Assembly (NCBI GenBank): GCA_023079485.1 | Contig: CM041084.1 | Coordinates: 132,772,792-132,836,791, forward strand | Direction: 5' to 3' | DNA length: 64,000 bases | Source: Archilochus colubris | Lineage: Eukaryota > Chordata > Aves > Apodiformes > Trochilidae | Part shown: positions 14,211-28,500 of the stretch, in pieces | Position numbering within the stretch: position 1 is the first letter of the stretch | How the letters are laid out: every line of letters begins with the position of its first letter | Translations under genes and position numbers: made by a program | The notes under the pieces: generated by a model | Databases searched by the model: none | Seen by the model: the letters and a program-made list of their open reading frames with translations, nothing else | What the model was told of the DNA's origin: nothing

Positions 14211-17200
14211 GTAAAGTCTTCTACGTAATACAAAGAAGGATGTTAGCAACCCACTTACTTAAGGAAATGAGCCTTTCTAGTTATGAGCTTCTGTTTCATA
14301 AATTGCAAGACAGAAAAATTTGATCTGGCAGATTTTGAGATGGAAGTGAAGAGCAATGAACAAGGCCTGTATTTGTTATAGAGCTGTCCATGTATTCCCC
14401 TTGAAAGGACAAGAAGGAATAAACCAATAGAGAGGAACAAAACTGCATTAATAATATTTTGTAATAGCATAGATGTTAATGCCATAGGCTGTGTGTGTTT
14501 TGGTTTGTTTTGAAAGTGAACAGTGGTTTAATAGAGGAAAATTGTGAAATCTAAGGTCATTGGCAATAGTAGTTCCTGAATTTACATTCCAACTTTTAAA
14601 AGTCTTTTGAAATACAGTATCTGTATCTGTCCCTTAGATGCCATTTCTAGAACGAAAATTTAAACTAGGAGTCAGCCTGTTCCCAACTGAAACCTTTACT
14701 TCCAGGTGCATGTAAGAGGCCAAAACTATTAAAATCATCACGGAATTTTACTGTTACAGCCTTTGGAACATTAATTTTATTACAAGACCTGGGAATCAAA
14801 TAGAAAAAAAATTTATTTCTGTCTTCTTGTTGTAGTTTTGAAGCTTTGTTTTAAAAGACAATTGTCAAAAGCATGGATCATTCTTATATAACAAGTTTAG
14901 GTGTTGTCAGTGATGCATAATTTTATGGGGGTATATAACCAAATTAGTTCATACTTCGATATTGCCTCTTGCTGTAAATGACAGCTAAATGGGAATAAAT
15001 TGCCTGTTTCCAAATGTGACTTTTAGCCACCTGCTTTCTTAACTTCAGAGCTGCTCACTAGCAACAGCCTGGGTATTTCTTTGCCTCCCTGTACTATTTA
15101 TAGCTAATGTCAATACAAGAAGCTGTTTATTTCTCAAACTGGTTTTCTTCTGAGAAATGAGGGATGGTTACCTCTTTTCAGAATTGACTTTGAGTGTTTC
15201 TAACCTACCTGTGATCAGAAAAAGAGATATATTGCAGTTCCCCAATGTCCAAGAGGATTAAAATGTTGCTGTTCAGTGAAACTACAAAGTGTGATTCATG
15301 GGGTCTGTAAGGCAGTGGTATCTTTTGCAAAGTCTCTTTGAAGCTGCTGTTTCACAAGGCTGGTAGCCTTGATAAGTTTTGTGGTTCTCTATCTTCTCAC
15401 ATCTCATGTGTCAAGCTGGCTCTAAGAGCTACCTAACATACTCCACAACTGCTGGGGAAAATGAAGAGCATGAAAAATAAAATGTGACTTGCAGAAAAGC
15501 TGGAGAATTCGTATTTATGTGACTGCCCTGAATGAGTCACTGAAGTAGAAGTGAGATGGCTTGTGATGCAGGAAGACAGCTGCCTCCAAGAGTTGTTCCA
15601 GCCTGTCCTGTGTGGCCTGTTTGGTAGGAGGGACAGAAGATGGGATGGGAGGTCAGGAAAAGCAGTTACTTAAGACGTTCCTCCACCACAGAGTATCTAA
15701 GGGGTAAAACAAAACAAAATCCTCAGTAGTTCTTTGATGAGCTTAATGGCTTTCATGAAGGGAGCTGGCTGTGGCATGGTCTCTTTGACAGTCTTGGTTC
15801 ACAGGACAGAGGGACTTAAACCTGGAGGGGGAATGTTCAGCCTTGTTTCTTATTAATTTCAGAGTTGAATTGGTACCAAAACCTAAAATATACATTTTAT
15901 AGCAAGCAGGCATTTTAGGTCATAGCACAAGTGAAACACTCTTCTGATTTTGTGGTTGTGGAGACAGAAATAATTCTGGAGTGACAAAAGGTAAACTCTC
16001 ATTACAGGAGTCAGGCACTGACCTGAGAGATGGCTGATAGCAGTGTCACACAAGTGGATGCTGAAAAAAATCACTTAAAAAATAGATCGCTTTTGCTGAG
16101 CATTCCTGGTGCCAGAGTGATTACACAGAGAAATGATTTTTTGAAAGCTGCTGTCACTTCTTAATGCAGGCCTTGTTTTGCTGAGTATGTAACAGCTTTT
16201 CATTTTGGTATATATCCCTACAGTTTCTGAATGGAGTAGGCTTTTAGCTTTAAGACTGATGACAGCATCCTGACTGACAAAGGTGCTTATAAATTAATGC
16301 TGTGCTTTTAAAGCTCTTCTTTTCTCATAAGCAGGCTAATAGGTTAAAAAATTCCAATTGGCAACTAAAGACACATGCACGTTATTACATTAACAATGAG
16401 CATACCTTTGATTTAACACCATTTATTGGGGAGGAAAAAACCAACAAAAAAGCTCCAAATTGGGAATGATCATGGAAGATGGTATATGCAGCCAGGTGCC
16501 TATGTCGACCTCTGGGGTTCTGGAGAACCCAGGGTTATGCCTGTGGTGAGGAACTTGTGAGACTGATATTTCAGTGAGCATTGGTCCAACACCAAGAACA
16601 GCATCTTCCAGGCTTGATATTAATGAGTATTTTTATTTGACTCCACCTTTAGGAAGTCTCAGGAGACAAAATCAGAGGAATGAGAAGACCTTGCCTTATT
16701 AATTATGTCGCTTGTATTCTGTTTCTCTACAATGATTGTTCACTTTTATGGTTTCCCTGTATAATTGTAAGTCTTTCACATTGCTTCAGCAGAACAGAGC
16801 AAATGCAGGTGGGAGTACTTTAACATGGACTATGGAAATGCAGCCACAAAAACCCTCCTAGAGTAAAAAGAGGAGCCCTAAATTCAAGAGGGACTTAATG
16901 GGAAACAGTCTACTGCATTTCATTGCTTCCCAAGAGAAGGAATAAAAAGGCAGAAGGGGAAAGGAAGAGGAGAAGCTAGGAACTGAGGATGCAGAATGCA
17001 TGGTACTCCCAGAATGGACCTTTGGAGTTGGAGAGGAGTCTGCTAGAGCAAGAAGAAGACAGTTGAAATTACAAGGTCGGGACATCCCAGCTCTATAGGA
17101 CACATCTTTCATGACAGAGCCCTGCCCTCCTGAGCGAAGGCCTTTGTCGGGGTATGATAATTTTAAACTTTTGTTAGGCTAAAGGCCTAAGAAACAGAAA

Positions 17201-18362
17201 AGAAGTGACTTCTTATTGGAGTGTTGTGTGCAGGCAGTTTAAATGGATTTTTTAGCCATTTTTTGTGTTCCTGATTGAAATGCACAGGCTACTACATTTG
17301 CAGTAGTTCTCTTGACATTTCTGCTCATGGAAGCTTTCCAAAATCTGATCGCTCATATTATTTCTCCATTTGTCTTCTTCTCCTTAAAAAAAAAATAATC
17401 TCTGTCACAGAGAAGAGTCCATTTCAAAATAGTATAGAAGTGGCTTAGCTAAGTTCCATGAATTTTCTTGTCTGAGTTTTTCTTATGTGCTCCTTTAGTA
17501 CTGCAGTCATGGAGGAAGTGGAGCAGTATGAACAGAGAAATATTTGAGAGAAACAAGGAGATTAAGATGGAGGGGCTCTTTGGAGTACTGCTGTCTTCTC
17601 GAGAGGAGGAGGAGGATTCAGAAGGCAGCTGAGCATGGGAACCTGTGGTGGTTTTACTGTGTCAGGCAGATGAAAGACAACACTTGCTGTCTGATGAGCT
17701 TAGTTTCAAATCATGAATCATGGGTCAGATGTACAGATGTGAAGTTAAGGAAATGAAAAGAGCTGTAGTGAGTTAATTCTGTCTTTGGGAACATTGTAGG
17801 CATTTAGTGATAGGAAGAATTGATAATCAGCAGGACTGTTGGTTTTGGGGATTTTGCAGTGCTCTGGCAGAGCTCGAAGCAGTGCATTGAATTTTTAGCT
17901 TTGTCACCCGTAGTGAGACACAGTTTTATCAATTACTCATCTCTGAGCTGTGAGGAGTTACTAAATAATCTTTTCCTCTATGTGAGTGGTGAAGTAAAGT
18001 GATCATAAATAAAGAATATAATCTGTGAGAAGGTAGTAATATGGATAAAATCTCTCTCATTAGTCTCCTGTGAGAAACTTTAAGTTGTAAATGGGGGAAT
18101 GAGTCTCAAAGGACAGTCGGTCCATCTCTACTAATTGATGAGTGAACAAAATGAGAGAACAAAGTCAAGTCTTAGGAATAACATAGTTGTCTACAAATCT
18201 ATGATCAGTAATAAGTTTAAAATCTTGACACTTGGCTGATGAACTCCTCCACAGTAAAACTGTGAACTTCATCTTAAAGCTTTGAAAATCCCATCTCTGA
18301 AAACCTTGGAAACATTATTTGTGGAAGCAGCAGCCCCTCAGGCTTAGGAGGGCTCAAAGAGT

Positions 18363-18448
18363 CATCATAGAATGGTTTGGTTTGGAAGGGACCTTAAAGG
18401 TCATTTAGTTCCAAGCCCCCTGTGTGGTCAGGGACACCCTCCGCAGAT
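18363..18448 (-). repeat. CR1 LINE 3'-end fragment
   Basis: Starts ATCATAGAATGGTTTGGTTT, then GGAAGGGACCTTAAAGGTCA and AGTTCCAAGCCCCCTG, the reverse complement of the typical CR1 3' UTR and tail. About 85 bp, strongly 5'-truncated. Confidence 0.93.
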
Positions 18449-19450
18449 GTAGAAAATCAGCATTGCAGTGAAGGAAACCCAAATAAATAGTGGTTTACTG
18501 CATTAGAATTTTCTCGTACAGCACTGCTTCTGTTTCCCAGTCATTAAAATGCTGCTGCAGCTGTTTGAGTGGTGGAAAATCTTGAAATGAATGAGCAAAC
18601 TTCAGTGAACATTTCTTTGTTTTTATGCTTCTAAAATATATTAGATATAATGTCAGCAGTAAAATATACTCTTGTGAAAAAAAGTTCAGCAGATTCTAGG
18701 TTCAGCTGTCAGCTGACCTGTTCATACAGTTATTTGGTAAATGAAACTTCTCCTTGTTCCTTGTAGGACAACTGGAGCAAGTATGTGTTTCCCTAGCTTG
18801 CTGTGCTTGAGAGTCTCAGCCTTTTTTTTGTAACAAACCGACTGACCAAAATACTTGTATTTTTCTGGTGCTAGTTACCATGGAAGAGTTTTAAATATTG
18901 GCATTATCCTGAATGCAGTTTTCCTTCTCTGGGTATGGAAGTGGAGCCTTTTGTCTCCATGCAGTTGTGCAGCTCTCACCTTTGCTCACAGGACTTCATT
19001 CATGTGGAGTTCTGTCCCTAAGGATGTGAAAACCTTGGTTTATGGGGATCTTTAGCAGCTGCTTAATGGATGGGCAGCAGCACCTCACAAAAACACAGTG
19101 CCTGGTGCTTTCTTCTGAAAGCTGCCGGGAGAGATGAAGTTTCCTCATTTATAGAGGAGTTTGGTCATTCACTGGAGCCAGAGATCAGGTTTTTATGACC
19201 TTTATGGCCTTCAACATTGGCCATGTTACATAGAGGCAGACCCTTCTGCTCCCCAAAACTAGGCAGACAGATTTTTTATACCCAAGTTCAGATGAGTTTT
19301 CTTGAAAGGCTTTGTAATATAGATGCCTGTTCTGAACATTTTCAGCTCTGTAACCTGGAGCTTTACAAGCTCCCTCCTGATTTTAGATATTTCTCAGTTT
19401 AGTACTTCCCTGCCCTGTTGAAATTATTTGGGTTGAAATTATTTCCTATA
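18449..19450. other. Intronic sequence, nothing recognised
   Basis: Only short frames (up to 66 codons) with no identifiable product or repeat. Confidence 0.55.
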
Positions 19451-19560
19451 AGGAAGGATGGAGAGAGCTGGGGTTGTTCAGCCTGGAAAAGAGAAGTCGC
19501 TGGGGTGACCTTATTGGAGCCCTTCAACATATAATGGGTGCTTATGAGAAAGGTGGAAAT
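19451..19560 (+). repeat. CR1 LINE ORF2 fragment
   Basis: GGAGAGAGCTGGGGTTGTTC, then AGCCTGGAAAAGAGAAG and GGTGACCTTATTGGAGCCCT correspond to the [16 protein letters not shown] region near the end of CR1 ORF2. The copy is degraded, with frame breaks, and lacks the 3' tail, so it is an internal remnant. Confidence 0.88.
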
Positions 19561-22500
19561 AATTTTTTCATTTTTTCATCCATTGTATCCATTTTAAAGA
19601 AAATGTTTTCTTTTGATTTCCTTCTCTAAAAGTTCACTCCATTTGTAAATGAATCAAATAAGAATTATCAGATCTTTTTTTCCAGGTAGCCTATGTTTGA
19701 ATGGTTAAAAGGTGACATTGGTTAATGCAGGGATTAAAAAAATGATCTATTCTCATGGATTGTAAAGATTATTTTTTGGCTTCTGAGCCGGTATCATTGT
19801 CTCTTTTGATTTTGCTTGCTGAGACAACTGGAAAATAAAATAGATCTGTTGACTTGGCCTGACCTTCCTCCGATCAAAGATAGCTTTAGATTTTTTTTGA
19901 TGGGACTGCTTTCCCCTTGAAAAGTGCACACTGATGTAAGGATGTGTTGTATATCCAGGTTAAAAAAGCATGTACTTTCTTACCAAAGTATACAAGAATT
20001 GTTGGGCTTTTCTTTGTAGTAATTCACTATTCAATTCACTATTCAATTCACTATTGTAATTCACTATTATTTTACCTGTTTACTCTTCAGCATTAGTAGA
20101 ATCAAAAATATTTTTCTTTTTACTTTATCATAAGAGCATCCTGAAATGATCTGATTATTCTGTTCTTTCTCTGCTCAGCCTGTCCTTCTCCTTCACTCCC
20201 ACACTCTCTTTTGCTTTAAGGCTTTATTGCTCATTCTTACTTAAAAATATACATACAGATAGGGATATATTATGGGATGGAGATTTTGGTTCCTGAAGAG
20301 GGTTTTTGTTTCGTTTCATATCTTGTAATTGATTTTCACACAGTGGGATTTAAAATGACACTTGCCCTATCAGCTTTTTACTAAGTTACATAACTTTTTG
20401 ATTTCTTACTGCTCTATAAAGATGAAATGCAGTATCCACAGCACAGATGAAGAGGTCAGTTCTCATACATAAAGCACTGTGTCCTTTCTCCACTTGGATG
20501 TTACATGTTCTATTTTTTGTAGGAGAAGATGACTTGTTTTTACCATATTACATTAAGACCTTTATGTTCTCAGAATATGTGTACCCTTATGAATTACTGA
20601 ATTCCAAGCCATTTTTTTCCTGCAGTATATACTGCAAAATAAATGGGATGGAAGGCCTATCTGTCTGATTCTAGGTATCTCCAAATAAGTCTTTGTATTG
20701 CTCTAAAACATATCTATAAAAGTAAACCCCTAGCATTAATCTTACAGCCAAACTAAATCAGTTCAATCTGTATTTCATTTACCAAAACCATGCATTTTTC
20801 TAGGGAAAAATGTTATTGTAAATAAAATTTAGAAAAAGGAAAAAAAATGTTGCAGTCCAAAGCATCACTTCTTCAAGGTTTTGACTTTGATGGAAATTTT
20901 GGTTTTTTGGAACTAAACCATTCTGAAAGTGGAAACCTTAACTGTATGAAACACTGCAGCTTTTTAAGTGCTGTGTCAGTGAGCTAGGCACAGGTATTAA
21001 TCCAGCCGGAATTCCAAAGAGGACTCTGTCTGGCAGGCAGAGCTGGAGCAGAGCTATTTGCATGGCACAGGAGGTGCCTACTGGCCCTTTCCCAGTGCCT
21101 GTGTCCAGTTTGCATGGGCAGGAGAATGAGGAACTCTGCTGCCTTTTTCCTCTTCTGTTCTTTTGGGTAAGCTGTAAAGACTTTCATGGGTTCCAATAGG
21201 TGTTTTTTACAGTCTCCTAGTGTGGTAATGTTACCGTTTTAAGTTAGCTCCTGAAAGACAGACAGAAAGGCTATGTGTTTAGGAAGGAGACATTGTTATT
21301 TATTGCAGGTTTGTACAAAGCTTCCTGTACCTTCCCACAGATCAAGCACCCCAGAATTACCATGACGTATCTCTGTAAAAAACTATAAAATTGGTAATCT
21401 TCCAAATTAATTTTCATTACAATGGTTTCTTAGTGATTTACATATAGTTATAATGTGGTTACATCCCTATTTCTACTATTGTGCATGCTCAGGGGGAGGG
21501 TCTTCACCTGGACAGAGGTCTTTCTGACCTGGGCATTTGATTTTTAGTATTATAATGACATAATGAACTAAGTTCACTTAAAGGACCCAGTATCACAAAT
21601 TCTACAGCTCCAACTGTCCAAGACTGGTTCAGCAGTCAATCTTCTTGATTTGAATTCTTGCATTCCTTAAGTCCAAGTATCTGTATAGACCTTGAGTCTT
21701 CCCTGCCCAGTTGGTGATTTACATGAGACACCCTTTAAGCCCCTTGATTAATTGTCTTCTTCAAGGCCTAGTTATTTCAGGATGCCCTTGCTCAGTGATG
21801 TGTTGCTAATTGCTTGGCTTTCTAACTGCCATTTTATCTTGTAGGTTTTGCACAAAACAACCATATCCTTGTAGATTTCTGAGTTATTTTTCAGCAGTAA
21901 GAACTTATGCCCAAATTTACTGAGCACAGATAAATGCAGTTATTGAAGAGCATGGAGAGAATGCTGTACAGTCCCTTAATTTTTTTTCTGTTTATTTCTG
22001 TCCCTAAATTCTTCCTTTACCTCACAATTTTAACATGTGAATGAGAGGTTTTACCTTTCTATTCAAAAGAACAATTAGCAAGGCATGGTATTTTGTTTTC
22101 CTAATAGTTACTTTTCATAGAAGATTAGCCAAGGAAAGAAACCACACTTTGTGAGATTATTTAAATAAATCTTGAAATCCTGCCAATACTTCCTGAAAAG
22201 AACATGTGATTTACTGGTTCCTATTTTGCATTTAGATGAAAAGCTTCTGATTTATATGGTAGGACTTCTAAAATCTTGACAGTTTTGTTACATGCATCTA
22301 AATGCAGTTTCCATGGTTTAGCTTGTATACTGTTTTCTTACAAATTCTGATCAGGTGGCTGCTTAACAGTTGTGCCTTGGAGCTGAGCTGTAGTTAGGAA
22401 GCTAAATACATAAATGTTTCCAGACTCACTTGCCTCATTTAGCATACTGTAGCCTCATTTGTCTTCTGGGCCCTGGTTTGATCACTTCCAACTGTGTTTA

Positions 22501-25500
22501 AATCTCTCTTTGGCTTCTCTTTTTCATATTGTCAGATACCAGCTCCTCCTTTCCTAGTCCTTCTCTGTTCAGCCACCTGTCAATGCTTATGTCTGATCAT
22601 GGGGTTCTTAACCTGGCAATGCCAGATCAGCCTTGAGGAGCAATTTATTCTGGAATAAGGGTAGGAAAAAAGCCTCTCTGTGCTTTGGAAAGCCATGGTA
22701 TAGTGCTTTTTGATTGGATTCTTCTTTAAATAATGTCATTTACTATGATGTCTATAGATTGTAGTTGTAGTTGATGTAGCTGGAATGCTTACAGCAGTAC
22801 TGCTCACTGGGCTTATTGATTTTAAAAAAACAAAACAAAAACCCTGTAGGGCAGCTCTGTTCTACAATCTCTTGTTTCTGTGTTTGTCTGACTCCATTTT
22901 GTGTCATAGTGAGAAAAAAAAAATTAGGAGAAGATTGTTGCTTGTCACAGACATAAATCTAAATGGTGGCTCAAGGGAAAGGTCATCCTTTTCCACTGGT
23001 GAGGACATGTCTGTAGTTCAGCATGGAAATGAATGATGGTTATTAGGTTGTCTTCTTGAATCTCAGTATGTGCTGTCTCTAAGTCCCACCAGCAGAGGGA
23101 AAGAGAAGCATTCAGTGGTGGGGCTTTTCACAGTGTATTGGGGTGGGAGCTGCAGCCCAAGCTGCAGGGCCTGGCAGCAATTGCTGCCACCACAGAGGCG
23201 TAGGCAGCTGCCTGGGACTGCTGCCAGTCTTCCCCTGCCTTCCTGTTTTTCCTTTCTCTCCCCCAGTGTCTCCCACCACCACCACCTATCTGCAACTGAA
23301 AGGTTAAGAAGATACCTGATCTGTGGATAAAACATAATGATCTCTTTCATACTTTTGCAATGTCACTGCAGTGATTGTGGGGACTGACCTTGGTATCTTC
23401 TGTTACCTTCTTAATGGGCCTCTCCTGCTTGATCCAGCAAGTTTGTAGTGGTAGCTGTCCCTAAAAGTCAAGCAGCTCACCTGTAGATCTCTGAGAGGGG
23501 AAGTATAAAACACCTGTGCTCACTGCAATGTGCAGAGCTGGGGGCTGTGGTCTCAAAGATCCTCCTCTTGCCCCTGACTGAAGTCACCAGACTCACCCCA
23601 GAGAATTCGTTCAAGCACAGGAGCACAGATGCAGGATGCATCCTGAAAGTAAGTAAGGAAGAAGCTGAGAAGGGATCTTTTTGGTTCAGTGTTGGGCAGG
23701 AATGTTTTACTTAATAGAAACTGAGCCTTATGGTGAGGATCTGAATAAGCTTGTGCCATCCTGGGCATTTACCTGTCCCTCAGGTATCATCTACTTTGTG
23801 TTTAGTAATGCAGTTTCTTACAAGGCTTCTAGATGCTCTGCAACATAAATAAAGACTTTGAATGTTTAAGTGTTTTAATGGTATAGCAGCTTGGTAGGTA
23901 ACTTGGTAGGAATCTCAGTGTCTGCATATGCCTACACTATGGTTCTGCCATACTAGGATGCTGAAAAGAATCTAGGTAAGTTAATTCCTGCAAATCTGAT
24001 CTTTCTTTTTCCTATTGACATTCCAGTTGAGAGCTAGAGATTTACACTGCACATCTGGGAAAAAAAACCTCAAAACAAAGTTGGATGTTATCTGTTGATA
24101 ATTATTGCTGTTCATTAGTGTTCACCTTCTTCCATGGAGATGGCTGAGCTAGGTTGCTGGTTGTCTCAGTGTCAGGCAGGGACCTCAGGATGCTGCTGAA
24201 TCAGGACCCCTGTTCGTAGGCTGAGAGAGTCAGAAATATACAGTTAATCTATCAAAGACTGAGCAGTAACACACTTCATTCAGCTCTCTATTTTTATTTT
24301 AATTAACTGGCAACACTTGTCAGAAGAAAGTTCAGCTTCCGAGAAAATACTGACAAACTTGATAACTGCAGTACTTCATGTCAAGGTGTGTTCATCAAAC
24401 ACACAACTTAAAAATTAAGCCTTCAGCCTGCAACTAAGAAAACAAACTTTGCTATATTTTTAAAAACTTTTCCTATATTTGTTATCATTGCTATAGATAG
24501 AGAATTAGAGCGTCCCTTCCTTTCTTAAGCAATTTCCCTTCCCAATGTTTTAAGTTTTGTTATATGCTATAGAAACAGGGTATATATTTTTATGGCAGGA
24601 AAAACTGAAAAATACTATTCAGTTAAATCTTAAAAAACATGTAACTCTACTTAAACATACTCATTTTAAGAGTGCTACATCTTTATATAAATCTGAGCTG
24701 TGTGAGAACTGGACTACATGTTAGTTTTTTCTGTCTCTGTTCTAAGTGAACAGTGAAGGGAACACCCTCACTGTCTGCTTGAAGCTCAGGCTGGAGGGAT
24801 GCTTGTGCCACCCCCAGTCCTGGCACTGTGCATGGTCATGGCCTTCAGGGCACTTGTTGCCTTGTCCAGCAGGAGATCTCATGGTGGTGACATTTGGTGT
24901 ACTCTAGAAGTGCCTTATGTTCAAGAAGTGGAAGAAATCAAAATTAATGGGGATGTTTCTGTTAAAGACAGATATTTTAAAATACTGGAAATACGGTATG
25001 TCTGGTGGCTTCCAGCAGCCAGTGAAATGCTTTGATCATTGGGTCATCAAAGCACAGTGGCTTGATAACAGGAATGGAAAACAGGATTACTGGGGAGGAT
25101 CTGAAAGGACCCTGGACCAAGCAATCTTAAGAGTCAAGGGAGAATTTAATTTGTAAGGAAACTTGAAAAGAGAAATTCACTTCCATAATTCCTAATTTAA
25201 AATGAAAGCTAAGGCAAGAGGAAAACTTCACTGGTAAGAACGAACAGAAACTTAACAGCCCTGGTGAAGTTCATAGGCATTGTCCCTTGCGAGCCAATAT
25301 CCAAATAAAAAATATATGCTTAGTGTAGGATAGATACCAGCAGTGCTTCCTGCTTACAACTCCGCAGACCTGCAATTTACTGAGAGTTGGAATTTTCACT
25401 GTGATCATGTCACAGTTATTTTCTGTCCCCACAGTTTGGAAATGTTGAGATAACAGTTGAAATCTCAAGCATTCTCATAATACAAAAGACTCTTATGTGT

Positions 25501-28500
25501 GTGAAAAATTTTCTTTTTCCTTTTTTTTCTTTATGATAGTTTGCTGCCCCCAGAATACATTTGCTTGGGTTCAGGTTGAACATAATCTCTGTGGCTGCCT
25601 GAGCCATTTCATTCATTCTTGGGGATGCTCATACCCTGGTCCTCACTCCAGCACCTCCCTCGTCTCCCACAGCTCCTGCTGCTCTGTCCAACAAAGCTTC
25701 CCCTGGTGCATGTTCCCTTCTGCCATAAAAGTGATGTATCATCAGGGCTCGTGGGCTGTGCTTGGAGGGTGAAGACATAAAGAAATGTCTTTACAACCTT
25801 TATACTCTTGTGGGCACAAAATAAAAAGTTGTTAAAAATGTTTCTCCTACTACTGCAGAACTGAGAAACAAAATCATTGTGTGGGTTTTCCGTTTGTTTT
25901 TAAATAAGTAACCTCTATTTCACAACCTGTCTGTTCAGAGGTATGTTTCCACTTTATATATAGACTCTCTTCGTACAATCTGCTATTAATCAGTTTACTG
26001 AGTGGCGTTACCTACTATTTAGGGATGACATGAAAACCACATATGCTTGATATAGCATTTTCTCAGTAGATGCAATTAACAGATTTCCCATTTTGTAATT
26101 GCTTCTGATGGGATCTTAGCAAGGATCCAGATCCGCTGGGTGGCTGCAGTGTTGTAGTGAACAGAGTATAGGTTGGCAGATCCCAGTCAGCCCTCTGGGC
26201 TCTGGAGGAAATGCCAGCAACTGCTTTGCCATGTTACTGACCCCAAGTGAAAAGAAAAAGTTGGTCAGTGTTAGTTGGAGCTGAATACTTAGAGATGTAG
26301 GATCTCCTGCCAGAAAGGCAGGAAGATATTTTGCCTTTTTAAGTACAAAATATTCCTGGATCTTTGAAGATGTTTCTCTCCCATCTGGTATAAGCCTGGC
26401 TAACTTGCTTGATGAATCAGAAATGCAAAAAAGAACAAGACAAGCACTTTTCCAGCACTGTATGACTAGTGCCCAGTGAAACTCCCTGAAGAAAAAGTAA
26501 CTTGAATGAGCATGTTTTCAGTGGAAGATATGGTGTACACATCAAATAACAGTTAAAAGAGCCAACCAATATAAAGTGCATTTTATACAACCTAGACATT
26601 TTTGGCTCATTTCACAAAAATACTAAGATCATACTTGCTATTCAAATACATGAGTTGAAGGGCAAAAACTCAATTCCACTTTGGCTATGGTGATGAGAGC
26701 TTTCTCATTTTGCCGAGTTTCTAGCTTATCGTTGACAAGTCAGGTGCTTCCACAGAGATTTATCTGATATTAATATATCCTGCTCAGCAACCTGAGAACC
26801 AATTTATGCTCTAAGCAAGTAGAAATGCTAGATGTTTTAGTCTCCTCAAGGAGCAGCTTCTGCCTCTCCACTGTAATGAGAGTTTGCCCTTTGTGAGTTG
26901 GTGGCAATTGCTTCATTTTATGATGGTTGCTTTTTTCCTGTGAGGACTTACAGAAGAATATATCATGCACACATTGCAAATCCATGTAATCTTTATTTCA
27001 AGGCTAACCTATATTGCAGAAGTATGAAGACCCAGAATGTATACAAACTGGATAACTTAGTTGCCTCAGATAGGCACTGTTTGGCTTACAGTTTAAGTTG
27101 CTGTCCTTTGTCCCACCTTGTCATTGACCTGTATTCAATGAAGACAATTGGGTGCTTCTGAAAACTTCTAGGTATTTGATATTTTTTCAGCCCTAACATC
27201 TGTACAGTGTGCTGTGCCTGATTCTTAGAAAAGTGAAACAGCAAATAATGGCTTTCACAGTGCAGCCCCATAGACCCCACGCCTGGTGGGAAGCAAAGAG
27301 CTTTGCCCAAAGGGCACATTGCACCTCAGTGTGAGGATGAGTCTGGTGGCTCTAGAAAGAGGAGGGGAGGCTCCTTTGGGTAAGGAGCATGAGGAGAGGT
27401 TGGATAATTGCCTGTGAGGTTTGTGTCTTCTGCTGCCTGTGGTCTGACAGGTCCCAGATTGTGGTCTTTGCACTCCGCAGTGTGTCCCAATGCTCAGGTG
27501 CAAGATGGAGCTTGCTGCACCTCTGGTCCCAGGACTGGCATTCGTGGGTGCCAAGCAGCTCTGTGTAACACAGTGGAATGTCATGGCATGAGCTGGTGGG
27601 CTGCCAGCTGCAGGAGGGGGACCAGTGTGGAAGGTCCCCTCTTGCCTGGAGGCACTCCAGCTAATGGGCTATTGCTCTTGGATGGGCTGAGATTCTCCTG
27701 GCTGGAGCTCACTCACTGTTTATTAACTTTCACACTTTTACAAGATACCTTTACAGACCTCTGAACTGTTAATGATGAGATCAGAATGTCTTGTCCCAGG
27801 TATTTCTTTTGAAATCAAAATAATAATGAAGTGTATATTAGTTTTATATTTTGAAAGAAGCCTTTAAGTTGTTTCACTGTGTACCTTTCAAGTTGTATGA
27901 AATGCTGGGCAAGGCAGAAGAATGTGCAGATTTGCATTTCCATATCTTACAACAGGCGTATTTACAGCACTTTCTTCAAACCTGAGCTGCTACTGCCTGC
28001 TGTGCTCATGCTTATTTGTTGAGGTGGTAGAACTACAAGGCACAAATCTCTGGTATTTTGTAACTTCCAGTGTCCTCTAATGTCTCTTTGAGAAGCTAAA
28101 GGGTCTTTTTGCTTCCAAATTTGACTACATAAATGTATGCGTGTTATGATTGCATATACTGTAGCAATCTCAGGAACATTAAGTGCCCAGGGTTATTGGA
28201 GCTGACTTGTAAAAACTCAGAATACATTCAAGCCTAGGGCTGGAGTCAGCAGTGTAAATGCAATTGCCTAAATTAAAGGCTTTGGATAAAACAGCTTTGT
28301 TGATGTATAAATTACTTGCAGTTAGCACAGAAATTAATCGCTATTATGACAATGTTAATTATAAAGAAAAATGCTACGAGTTTATATGGCTTCACTGTAG
28401 GTAGGGTATTCTGTATATCTCAGGGTATGCTATGCAGCTCTCAGACCACTGGCTACTCCTGCCTCTGAAAGCCCTGCACTCAGTGGTTGGGAGGCAGAAA

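Larger units (their letters stand above)
7244..18362. other. Intronic sequence, few recognisable repeats
   Basis: About 11 kb with no convincing exon. Small open frames at 9458-9790, 10014-10328 and 12684-12941 show no known domain and no acceptor-plus-donor context that I could pair with OXR1. Besides the microsatellite at 8591 and the T-run at 14186 I see nothing I can name. Confidence 0.6.

Noticed and set aside
14186..14500. T25 run as a possible minus-strand retrocopy tail
   Set aside because: No AATAAA on the minus strand nearby and no identifiable gene sequence to its right.
23009..23036. ATG reading MSVVQHGNE, faintly like the OXR1 start MSVSN
   Set aside because: Only three residues agree, there is no donor after it in a fitting phase, and it ends at a stop after nine codons.
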